From an uncultured Bacteroidota bacterium (lineage in GTDB: Bacteria; Bacteroidota; Bacteroidia; UKL13-3): DNA of 17,370 nucleotides. This document shows positions 7,775 to 13,432 of this stretch, one piece after another (the first letter of the stretch is position 1; each line of letters begins with the position of its first letter). The stretch spans positions 1-17,370 of the forward strand of contig CAIVPY010000406.1 of NCBI GenBank assembly GCA_903907885.1. Reading direction: 5' to 3'. A program made the translations under genes and the position numbers. Below the pieces are notes generated by a model, which was given only the letters and a program-made list of their open reading frames with translations, was not told where the DNA came from and did no database searches.

Positions 7775-7836
7775 TTTTAGCCAAAGATTACTCAGATTTT
7801 ACTGATTAATACATGACTTAATTTGTGTTCATTTAT
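7775..7836. repeat. Degenerate 9-base-period repeat in the nuoF-nuoG gap
   Basis: This 98-base gap is the longest in the operon. It contains three 9-base units, each starting with GATT, at 7786, 7795 and 7804 (GATTACTCA, GATTTTACT, GATTAATAC), then a TTTGTGTTCATTTATT stretch at 7823-7838. The layout resembles a dispersed intergenic repeat I remember from Bacteroidota, of the type AATCTGTGTAATCTGTGGC on the other strand; here it is decayed. No reading frame crosses it convincingly and no terminator is visible. Confidence 0.45.
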
Positions 7837-7861
7837 TCTTTACCATCATTGCAATTTTTGG

Positions 7862-9196
7862 CTATGCCAATTGCGTATTATAAAGGTGATTCACTTCCTT
7901 AATAGATTCAGGATTTTTTACGTACTCTTCAAATTCTGATCTAAAATGTCTAATGGCACTTGCCACCGGCCATGCTGCTGCATCTCCCAATGGGCAAATG
8001 GTATTGCCTTCAATTTTACTTTGAATTTCCCAAAGCAAATCTACATCTGCCAAGGTTCCATGACCATGTAAGATTTTATGCATAATTTTCTCCATCCATG
8101 CGGTTCCTTCACGGCAAGGACTGCATTGTCCGCAACTTTCGTGATGATAGAAACGAGCAAAAGTATATAAGTTCTGAACAATGTTGGTTGTTTCATCCAT
8201 CACAATAAACCCACCAGAACCCAACATGGTACCCGTTGCAAAACCGCCATCAGATAAGCCTTCATAACTCATCAATCGTTTTTCGCCATTGGCAGTTTTT
8301 AAAATTAATTCAGCTGGAAGAATAGGAACAGATGAACCTCCTGCTACAACTGCTTTTAGTTTTTTGCCATTCAAGATGCCACCGCAATACTCATCACTAT
8401 AAATAAAATCTTCAACGGTAATTCCCATTTCTATTTCATACACACCCGGTTTGTTAATGTGCCCCGATGCCGAAATTAATTTTGTACCTGTTGACCTTCC
8501 TATTCCTAATGCAGCATAAGCATCACCCCCATCGTTTACAATTGAAACGACCGATGCTATGGTTTCTACATTATTTACTACTGTAGGACAACCCCACAAA
8601 CCCTTGATAGCAGGAAAAGGTGGCTTAATACGAGGATTACCACGTTTGCCTTCCAAACTTTCAAGTAATGCTGTTTCTTCACCACAGATATATGCACCTG
8701 CACCCACATGAACATATAAGTCAAGGTCGTAACCTGTTCCCAAAATATTTTTGCCTAACCAACCATTTGCATAAGCTTCTTCAATGGCTTTTTCTAATAT
8801 ATTCACAATATAGAAATACTCGCCACGAATGTAAATGTAAGAAGTATGTGCACCCAAAGCAAAACTTGAAGTAATCATTCCTTCTATTAAAAGATGAGGA
8901 ATTTTTTCCATCAAATAACGGTCTTTGAATGTACCTGGTTCACTTTCGTCCGCATTGCAAACAAGGTATCTATTTACCCCCTCAGGCTTGGCAAGAAAAC
9001 TCCATTTCATGCCCGTAGGGAAACCTGCACCACCTCTACCACGAAGACCTGATTTCTTCACTTCTTCAACAATGGCATCAGGTGTCATGGTTTTAACAGC
9101 TTTTTCAACTGATGCGTACCCACCAATTCTACGATAAGTTTCGTAGCCTTGAATGCCAGGTTCGTTTATATGTTTTAAAAGGATTTTACGTCCCAT
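7862..9196 (-). CDS. nuoF: NADH-quinone oxidoreductase subunit F (NADH- and FMN-binding)
   Basis: This 444-residue subunit oxidises NADH through FMN and passes electrons to cluster N3. The glycine-rich segment L-R-G-R-G-G-A-G-F-P-T-G (51-62) and N-A-D-E-S-E-P-G-T-F-K-D-R (81-93) form the FMN and NADH site. A second conserved block is G-A-G-A-Y-I-C-G-E-E-T-A (165-176). The [4Fe-4S] ligands are Cys355, Cys358 and Cys361 in E-S-C-G-Q-C-S-P-C-R-E-G-T, plus Cys401 in T-I-C-P-L-G-D-A, nearly identical in numbering to Thermus Nqo1. The length is normal. The start lies four bases after the nuoE stop, so E and F, which form one functional module, are tightly coupled. Confidence 0.97.
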   Translation of the reverse strand: MGRKILLKHINEPGIQGYETYRRIGGYASVEKAVKTMTPDAIVEEVKKSGLRGRGGAGFPTGMKWSFLAKPEGVNRYLVCNADESEPGTFKDRYLMEKIPHLLIEGMITSSFALGAHTSYIYIRGEYFYIVNILEKAIEEAYANGWLGKNILGTGYDLDLYVHVGAGAYICGEETALLESLEGKRGNPRIKPPFPAIKGLWGCPTVVNNVETIASVVSIVNDGGDAYAALGIGRSTGTKLISASGHINKPGVYEIEMGITVEDFIYSDEYCGGILNGKKLKAVVAGGSSVPILPAELILKTANGEKRLMSYEGLSDGGFATGTMLGSGGFIVMDETTNIVQNLYTFARFYHHESCGQCSPCREGTAWMEKIMHKILHGHGTLADVDLLWEIQSKIEGNTICPLGDAAAWPVASAIRHFRSEFEEYVKNPESIKEVNHLYNTQLA

Positions 9197-9200
9197 TTAA

Positions 9201-9746
9201 TTAGTTTTTTCTAAAGGTTGAATTATCTAAATATTTGCTATGCTCAGTTGCCTGAGACCAATCATTGATAAGGTTTTCCACTTTATCCAAGGTTAGATTT
9301 TCATGATATTGCTTTCCTATTTGCAGCATTGGTGCTGTTCCACAACTACCAAGGCATTCAACTGTTTTAAGTGTAAACTTTCCATCAGGGGTGGTTTCAC
9401 CATCCTTAATGTTTAACTTCTTTTCAATATGTGCCACTACTTCATTTGCACCTCTCAACCAGCAGCTACTTGTTCTGCAAACCTCAATCAAACATTTGCC
9501 AACAGGCTTTAGATTGAACATACTATAAAATGAAGCTACTTCATACACTTCAATAGCTTGAATTTGTAACAAAGAAGCTACATAATCCATAACAGGAGCA
9601 CTTAGCCAACCATCAAATTCGGCCTGAGCTAAATGAAGAGTTGGTATTAATGCAGATTTTTGATTGCCCTCAGGGTATCTTCTTATCAAGCGTTGAACAA
9701 GCTCAAATGCTTCGGGACTAAATTCTATTTTTTTTACTTCACTCAT
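9201..9746 (-). CDS. nuoE: NADH-quinone oxidoreductase subunit E ([2Fe-2S] cluster N1a)
   Basis: This is a thioredoxin-fold [2Fe-2S] subunit of the NADH-oxidising module. The four ligands are Cys90, Cys95, Cys131 and Cys135 (C-x4-C and C-x3-C), counted from the chosen start. I place the start at the ATG at 9746 (M-S-E-V-K-K), giving 181 residues. An upstream in-frame ATG at 9791 would add 15 residues reading I-Q-H-S-K-F-K-I-I-K, which is translated from AT-rich repeat DNA shared with other nuo gaps. Such S-K-F-K-I extensions are a known kind of misannotation in this phylum. The family core begins at S-P-E-A-F-E-L-V, which fits the later start. nuoF follows after four bases. Confidence 0.95.
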   Translation of the reverse strand: MSEVKKIEFSPEAFELVQRLIRRYPEGNQKSALIPTLHLAQAEFDGWLSAPVMDYVASLLQIQAIEVYEVASFYSMFNLKPVGKCLIEVCRTSSCWLRGANEVVAHIEKKLNIKDGETTPDGKFTLKTVECLGSCGTAPMLQIGKQYHENLTLDKVENLINDWSQATEHSKYLDNSTFRKN

Positions 9747-9755
9747 TTTAATAAT

Positions 9756-9799
9756 TTTAAATTTTGAATGCTGAATTTTGATTTTTCCCATTCAACATT
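9756..9799. repeat. AT-rich dispersed repeat in the nuoD-nuoE gap
   Basis: The 69-base gap contains a 23-base block at 9756-9778 that matches 21 of 23 bases with 12078-12100 in the nuoA-nuoB gap. In operon orientation the block reads AAATTCAG, one variable base, ATT, one variable base, AAAATTTAAA. A second segment, CATTCAACATT at 9789-9799, recurs exactly at 5710-5720. The block begins nine bases upstream of the chosen nuoE ATG, so it lies within the ribosome-binding region. Confidence 0.6.
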
Positions 9800-9815
9800 T
9801 ATCATTCAATATTTC

Positions 9816-11021
9816 TTAAGCGTCCAATTCGCCTGCAATCACATTCATACTACTCATAGCTACTATGGCATCACTAATTGTAGAGCCTTTTACCATTTCA
9901 GGGAATGCTTGGTAGTATATAAAGCAAGGTCTGCGGAAATGCAAACGATATGCTGATCTACTGCCATCACTCACCAAATAGAAACCTAATTCACCATTAC
10001 CTCCTTCAACAGAATGATACACCTCTCCTTTAGGCACATCAGCTTCTCCCATCACAATTTTAAAATGCCAAATTAATGCTTCCATGTTGTTATATACTTC
10101 TTGCTTTGGAGGCAAGAAAAACTCAGGAACATTGGCAAAATGTTTACCCTCAGGAAGATTTTCTAAAGCTTGTTTTATTATTTTCATACTTTCAAGCATC
10201 TCTTGTTGGCGCACCATAAATCGATCGAAAGTATCTCCTTGTTTGCCTATAGGAATGGTAAAATCAAAATCTTGGTAAGAACAATATGGATTCATTACCC
10301 TAACATCATAATCAACTCCTGTTGCACGTAGATTGGGACCAGTAAAACCATAATTTAAAGCTCTTTCAGCCGAAATGGGTCCTGTACCTACCGTTCTATC
10401 TATGAATATTCTATTGCGCTCTAATAAACTAGTAAATTCACCAAAAATTTTAGGAAATTCAACCAAAAATTCTTTTATCAACTTGAAGGTATCTTTTGAA
10501 AAATCTCTTTCTAAACCACCAATTCGGCCGATGTTTGTTGTTAGTCGAGCACCACAAATGCTTTCAAAAATATCGTAAATACGTTCACGCAATTGAAACA
10601 CATAAGTAAATCCTGTTAACGCACCGATATCAACACCTATAACTGAATTACAAACCAAATGGTCAGAAATTCTAGCTAATTCCATAATAATAACACGAAA
10701 ATAATCTACTCTTTTGGGGGTTTCAATCCCAAGAAGCTTCTCTACCGTCATGTGCCAACCCATATTATTAATTGGTGAGGAGCAATAGTTAAGTCTATCT
10801 GTAAGTGGTGTTATTTGATAATAAGGTCTGTGTTCGGCAATTTTTTCAAAAGCACGATGAATATAACCAAGGGTTTGCTCTGAATTAACGATAATCTCGC
10901 CATCCATTGTAAGCACATTCTGAAAAATACCGTGTGTGGCAGGGTGGGTAGGACCTAAGTTTAAAGTAGTGTATTCTTTGGTTTCGGTATTATTTGCTAT
11001 GTCTAATTCGTTTTGTTGCAT
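9816..11021 (-). CDS. nuoD: NADH-quinone oxidoreductase subunit D
   Basis: This 401-residue 49-kDa-type subunit, descended from the large subunit of NiFe hydrogenases, forms the quinone headgroup pocket with NuoB. The signature L-G-P-T-H-P-A-T-H-G (22-31) holds His30, and R-L-N-Y-C-S holds Tyr79. Their 49-residue spacing equals that of Thermus Nqo4 His38 and Tyr87, the quinone-binding pair. The hydrogenase nickel-ligand cysteines are absent, as expected. The C-terminal D-A-I-V-A-M-S-S-M-N-V-I-A-G-E-L-D-A (384-401) is typical. It is a separate gene, not the fused NuoCD of enterobacteria. The start is six bases after the nuoC stop. Confidence 0.97.
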   Translation of the reverse strand: MQQNELDIANNTETKEYTTLNLGPTHPATHGIFQNVLTMDGEIIVNSEQTLGYIHRAFEKIAEHRPYYQITPLTDRLNYCSSPINNMGWHMTVEKLLGIETPKRVDYFRVIIMELARISDHLVCNSVIGVDIGALTGFTYVFQLRERIYDIFESICGARLTTNIGRIGGLERDFSKDTFKLIKEFLVEFPKIFGEFTSLLERNRIFIDRTVGTGPISAERALNYGFTGPNLRATGVDYDVRVMNPYCSYQDFDFTIPIGKQGDTFDRFMVRQQEMLESMKIIKQALENLPEGKHFANVPEFFLPPKQEVYNNMEALIWHFKIVMGEADVPKGEVYHSVEGGNGELGFYLVSDGSRSAYRLHFRRPCFIYYQAFPEMVKGSTISDAIVAMSSMNVIAGELDA

Positions 11022-11027
11022 AATAAT

Positions 11028-11534
11028 TTATCTTCCAAAATAAGTATCGTCTTTATCTGTTCTAGTTTGATCTTCTAATGGATATTCTTTTCTCATTGGG
11101 AAATAATCCATTTCATCAACATTCAAAATTCTTCTTAAATCTGGATGCCCTGTAAATATTATTCCATAAAAGTCGTACGTTTCGCGTTCCTGCCAATTGG
11201 CCGAAGCAAACAAACCTGTAACAGTTGATATTTGTGGAGCATCTTTGGGCATGAAACATTTTATACGTAATCTTAAATTGTTTTGAAGACTATGAAGATG
11301 ATAAATAACTCCAAATTCTTTTCCCTCATTATCTGGATATTGAATTCCACACAAATCAGTTAAAAATTGCATTTTCAACTCAGTGTGATTGTATAAAAAA
11401 GATAATAAATCAATTATTTTATTTTTATCAAATACAATAGTTAACATACCATATGGCTCATCTGCCGAAATGATATCAGCCTCAAATTTTTCTTGAAGCT
11501 GTTGTAAAAGGTATCCATTATTTATATCAGCCAT
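11028..11534 (-). CDS. nuoC: NADH-quinone oxidoreductase subunit C
   Basis: This 168-residue 30-kDa-type subunit helps assemble the quinone module and binds NuoD. The family signature W-Q-E-R-E-T-Y-D-F-Y-G-I-x-F-x-G-H-P-D-L-R-R-I-L lies at residues 114-137, and the C-terminal F-P-M-R-K-E-Y-P-L-E (145-154) is standard. It carries no cofactor. The ATG at 11534 overlaps the nuoB stop by one base (TAATG), and nuoD follows six bases after the stop. The length fits stand-alone NuoC proteins of this phylum. Confidence 0.96.
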   Translation of the reverse strand: MADINNGYLLQQLQEKFEADIISADEPYGMLTIVFDKNKIIDLLSFLYNHTELKMQFLTDLCGIQYPDNEGKEFGVIYHLHSLQNNLRLRIKCFMPKDAPQISTVTGLFASANWQERETYDFYGIIFTGHPDLRRILNVDEMDYFPMRKEYPLEDQTRTDKDDTYFGR

Positions 11535-12076
11535 TATTCTATTCCGTAACTTGCCATTAATGCTTTATACTCTGGAGATGTTCTTCTGCGAAGTGATTCA
11601 GTTTTTACTAATTCTTGTATCTTCATCACACCTTCAATTATTTGCTCAGGACGTGGTGGGCAACCTGGTACATACACATCAACAGGTATTACTTTGTCGA
11701 TTCCCTGTAAAACAGAATATGTATCAAAAATACCACCTGATGAAGCACAAGCACCTACGGCTATAACCCAACGAGGCTCGGCCATTTGCAAATAAACTTG
11801 ACGTAACACGGGTCCCATTTTTTTTGAAATAGTTCCTGTTACCATCAATAAATCGGCCTGGCGAGGAGAAAAACTAATTCGCTCAGAACCAAAACGAGCC
11901 AAATCATAATTGGATGCCATTGTTGCCATAAATTCAATTCCACAACATGATGTTGCAAATGGTAACGGCCAAATTGAATTTGCTCTAGCTAGTCCAATCG
12001 CCTCTTCAATTTTAGTAGCAAAAAAGCCTTGACCTTCTATACCTGCTGGTGGTGGTGATATTTGAATATTACTCAT
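11534..12076 (-). CDS. nuoB: NADH-quinone oxidoreductase subunit B (terminal cluster N2)
   Basis: This 180-residue subunit carries cluster N2, the direct electron donor to quinone. The ligands are the tandem Cys44-Cys45 in A-T-S-C-C-G-I-E-F, Cys110 in G-A-C-A-S-S-G-G, and Cys139 in V-P-G-C-P-P-R-P-E. The numbering is within one residue of Thermus Nqo6 (45, 46, 111, 140). The A-R-F-G-S-E-R and S-P-R-Q-A-D motifs are also in place. The first 15 residues are proline-rich and variable. The start is ATG at 12076; an AT-rich repeat starts two bases upstream. It is soluble and lies at the membrane interface with NuoD, NuoH and NuoA. Confidence 0.97.
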   Translation of the reverse strand: MSNIQISPPPAGIEGQGFFATKIEEAIGLARANSIWPLPFATSCCGIEFMATMASNYDLARFGSERISFSPRQADLLMVTGTISKKMGPVLRQVYLQMAEPRWVIAVGACASSGGIFDTYSVLQGIDKVIPVDVYVPGCPPRPEQIIEGVMKIQELVKTESLRRRTSPEYKALMASYGIE

Positions 12077-12077
12077 C

Positions 12078-12100
12078 TTTAAATTTTAAATTCTGAATTT
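12078..12100. repeat. AT-rich dispersed repeat directly before nuoB
   Basis: The 67-base nuoA-nuoB gap begins, one base away from the nuoB start codon, with a 23-base block that matches 21 of 23 bases with 9756-9778 before nuoE. A further TTCGAATTGTTG stretch follows it. The rest of the gap is featureless AT-rich DNA. Confidence 0.55.
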
Positions 12101-12143
12101 CGAATTGTTGTTTTGGTAATTTAACGCTCAAAATTCAACCTTT

Positions 12144-12506
12144 TTATTCCCAATTAAGTGCTCCTTTTTTTCTTATATAAACAAATCCTAAAAGTAGTGT
12201 GCTTACAAACAAAAGAATTTCGATAAAACCTGTTTGCCCAAGTGATTTAAAATTTACAGCCCATGGATACATAAACACAACCTCCACATCAAACAAAACA
12301 AACAATATGGCTGTAAGAAAATATCTAATTGAAAAAGGCATACGAGCATTTCCTTCTGACTCTATACCGCACTCAAAAACGGCAAGTTTATCATTGGTTT
12401 TACGTTTAGGGCCCACATTGTGTGAAACAACCATAGCAAAAACAACGAATCCAACAGCTACTAAAAATTGAATGAATATTGCGGTATAATCTATTGAAAC
12501 AATCAT
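12144..12506 (-). CDS. nuoA: NADH-quinone oxidoreductase subunit A
   Basis: This 120-residue membrane subunit of complex I has three hydrophobic helices (about 8-28, 59-80 and 94-112). The conserved loop carries F-E-C-G-I-E with Cys46, which in homologues sits near the quinone entry and changes exposure between enzyme states. The second helix holds the signature F-D-V-E-V-V-F-M-Y-P-W-A, with Asp73 and Glu75. It is the first gene of the nuo operon. An exact Bacteroidota -7 box lies 22 bases before the ATG at 12506, consistent with a short leader. No Shine-Dalgarno-like sequence is visible, as is common in the phylum. Confidence 0.96.
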   Translation of the reverse strand: MIVSIDYTAIFIQFLVAVGFVVFAMVVSHNVGPKRKTNDKLAVFECGIESEGNARMPFSIRYFLTAILFVLFDVEVVFMYPWAVNFKSLGQTGFIEILLFVSTLLLGFVYIRKKGALNWE

Positions 12507-12528
12507 ATTTTTATCTATAAAAACAGCA

Positions 12529-12536
12529 CAAAATTA
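12529..12536 (-). promoter_or_regulatory. Probable nuo operon promoter (-7 box)
   Basis: The minus strand reads TAATTTTG, an exact match to TAnnTTTG, the -7 element of the Bacteroidota primary sigma factor. It lies 22 bases before the nuoA ATG, which implies a leader of roughly 15 bases. No TTTG is visible at about 19 bases upstream, so the -33 element is weak or absent. Confidence 0.5.
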
Positions 12537-12549
12537 ATTTTTAATCTTT

Positions 12550-12573
12550 ATGTTGGTAGTTTTTTACCCACAT
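12550..12573. repeat. Inverted repeat between the thioredoxin unit and nuoA
   Basis: ATGTTGGTA (12550-12558) faces TACCCACAT (12565-12573) across a six-base loop; eight of nine positions pair. In the minus direction it lies 30 bases past the stop of the 80-residue gene and just upstream of the nuoA -7 box. The bases after it are A-rich, not U-rich, so it is a poor intrinsic terminator. It could be an operator or chance symmetry. Confidence 0.3.
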
Positions 12574-12603
12574 TTTATCTATAATTTATATCATATAATT
12601 CCG

Positions 12604-12846
12604 CTATGATATACTGTTTCGAACTCTTTGAAAAAACTCTCTCAAGGCAATACCCTTATCCTTCCCTTCAAGTTGCACTTTTTCAAGCACATCTATTGCA
12701 CCTAATATATGTGTAAGTTGTTCGCCAACATCTTCTCCTGTTATTTGGATTGAAGGAATTTGCTCATTAATAATAGCCTCTTCAGCTGCACGAAGTGTAG
12801 ATAAATCATGTTTTTCTACTAAATCTTTAATTGCTTGTATTTTCAT
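12604..12846 (-). CDS. Conserved hypothetical protein, 80 residues, partner of thioredoxin-like gene
   Basis: This is a small acidic protein with no cysteine, no signal peptide and no membrane helix. The sequence suggests three helices: about residues 3-12, 14-28 (S-T-L-R-A-A-E-E-A-I) and 40-58 (E-Q-L-T-H-I-L-G-A-I), the last followed by a basic, probably helical tail ending R-E-F-F-Q-R-V-R-N-S-I. I think it belongs to the Bacteroidota-specific family DUF6952, but that is memory, not a search. It starts 12 bases after the stop of the thioredoxin-like gene, so the two are probably co-transcribed. This pairing suggests a link to thiol or redox handling, yet nothing in the protein shows a function. 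nuoA begins 97 bases downstream, after its own likely promoter. Confidence 0.8.
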   Translation of the reverse strand: MKIQAIKDLVEKHDLSTLRAAEEAIINEQIPSIQITGEDVGEQLTHILGAIDVLEKVQLEGKDKGIALREFFQRVRNSIS

Positions 12847-12858
12847 TTGAGATAAGGG

Positions 12859-13173
12859 TTAAAGTATTTGCTTAACCATATTTTCAACACTTTCTTCTTT
12901 AGATGTAGTATCTGCATTTACTAATTTTCCGTCTTTTATTACTGCAAAAAATGGCAAGTTACTTACTCCTGCAAACTGACGAGCATCAGGATTTTCTTCG
13001 GCATTAATATCCAAAAACATTATATCAGCATATTCTTCTTTATTTGATATTTTAGTAAATTTAGGAGCAAACAATCGACATGTACCACACCAATTGGCAT
13101 AATACTTAACTACTACTTTATTGTTTGATTGGATTAAATTTTGAAACTCTGAATCAGTTACCTTGGTTACCAT
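12859..13173 (-). CDS. Thioredoxin-like protein with CGTC active site
   Basis: This 104-residue cytoplasmic thioredoxin-fold protein has no signal peptide. The active site is W-C-G-T-C (Cys29 and Cys32), preceded by Y-Y-A-N and followed by R-L-F-A-P-K-F. Classical thioredoxin has C-G-P-C, and the middle dipeptide tunes redox potential, so its substrates may differ. The cis-proline is Pro74 in S-N-L-P-F-F-A-V-I-K-D-G, and the D-I-N-A-E-E segment (55-60) matches the usual third strand and turn. It is probably a disulfide reductase or a protein that senses or relays thiol state. A TATCTTCG box lies 28 bases upstream, and the 80-residue gene follows 12 bases downstream. I would not name it trxA without comparison to other thioredoxins of the genome. 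Confidence 0.9.
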   Translation of the reverse strand: MVTKVTDSEFQNLIQSNNKVVVKYYANWCGTCRLFAPKFTKISNKEEYADIMFLDINAEENPDARQFAGVSNLPFFAVIKDGKLVNADTTSKEESVENMVKQIL

Positions 13174-13201
13174 ATATCAAAAATTATTTATTTGTTGCTT
13201 G

Positions 13202-13209
13202 CGAAGATA
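13202..13209 (-). promoter_or_regulatory. Probable promoter of the thioredoxin-like gene
   Basis: The minus strand reads TATCTTCG, the common TAnnTTCG variant of the Bacteroidota -7 box, 28 bases before the ATG. The same octamer precedes the radical SAM gene and accA in this window. No clear -33 TTG is seen. Confidence 0.4.
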
Positions 13210-13269
13210 TAAAACAAAACGCTACATTTTATTTGATTAAACTTAGCTCAACATCACTATTACATTTGC

Positions 13270-13312
13270 CAATTTATTGCACATAGTCATTTCTACATGC
13301 ATTGATAAATTG
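13270..13312. repeat. Imperfect inverted repeat in the divergent intergenic region
   Basis: CAATTTATTGCA (13270-13281) faces TGCATTGATAAATTG (13298-13312); the arms pair over 12 bases with a three-base bulge and enclose a 16-base loop. It lies between the divergent thioredoxin-like and radical SAM genes, clear of both -7 boxes. It could be a regulator site or chance symmetry in AT-rich DNA. The rest of the interval 13174-13432 shows nothing else beyond the two promoter boxes. Confidence 0.25.
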
Positions 13313-13406
13313 AGAATTTCGGGAGAATAAATAAGAGTAAAAAATCAATTCAAACAAATACATGTTGAAACATTGACCTAATTAAGTATAATTTTATTGT
13401 TTAAAC

Positions 13407-13414
13407 TATCTTCG
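13407..13414 (+). promoter_or_regulatory. Probable promoter of the radical SAM gene
   Basis: TATCTTCG lies 18 bases before the ATG at 13433 and fits the -7 box variant seen before two other genes here. Because it sits inside the longest possible reading frame, it argues against the upstream TTG start at 13397. Confidence 0.45.
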
Positions 13415-13432
13415 CCATGCAAAACAACTTTC

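Noticed and set aside
12550..12573. Intrinsic terminator separating the thioredoxin unit from nuoA
   Set aside because: The stem has a mismatch and the downstream bases on the minus strand are A-rich, not a U-run. I list it only as an inverted repeat.
13365..13392. TTGAAA and TATAAT with a 16-base spacer upstream of the radical SAM gene, like an E. coli sigma-70 promoter
   Set aside because: Bacteroidota primary sigma factors use TTTG and TAnnTTTG elements. The nearby TATCTTCG at 13407-13414 fits that class and sits at a better distance from the ATG. In AT-rich DNA a sigma-70-like match is expected by chance.
13397..13432. A TTG start adding 12 residues to the radical SAM protein
   Set aside because: The extension overlaps the likely -7 box, and the family usually begins directly with the M-x-I-L-L-T-T-L-N-A segment at 13433.
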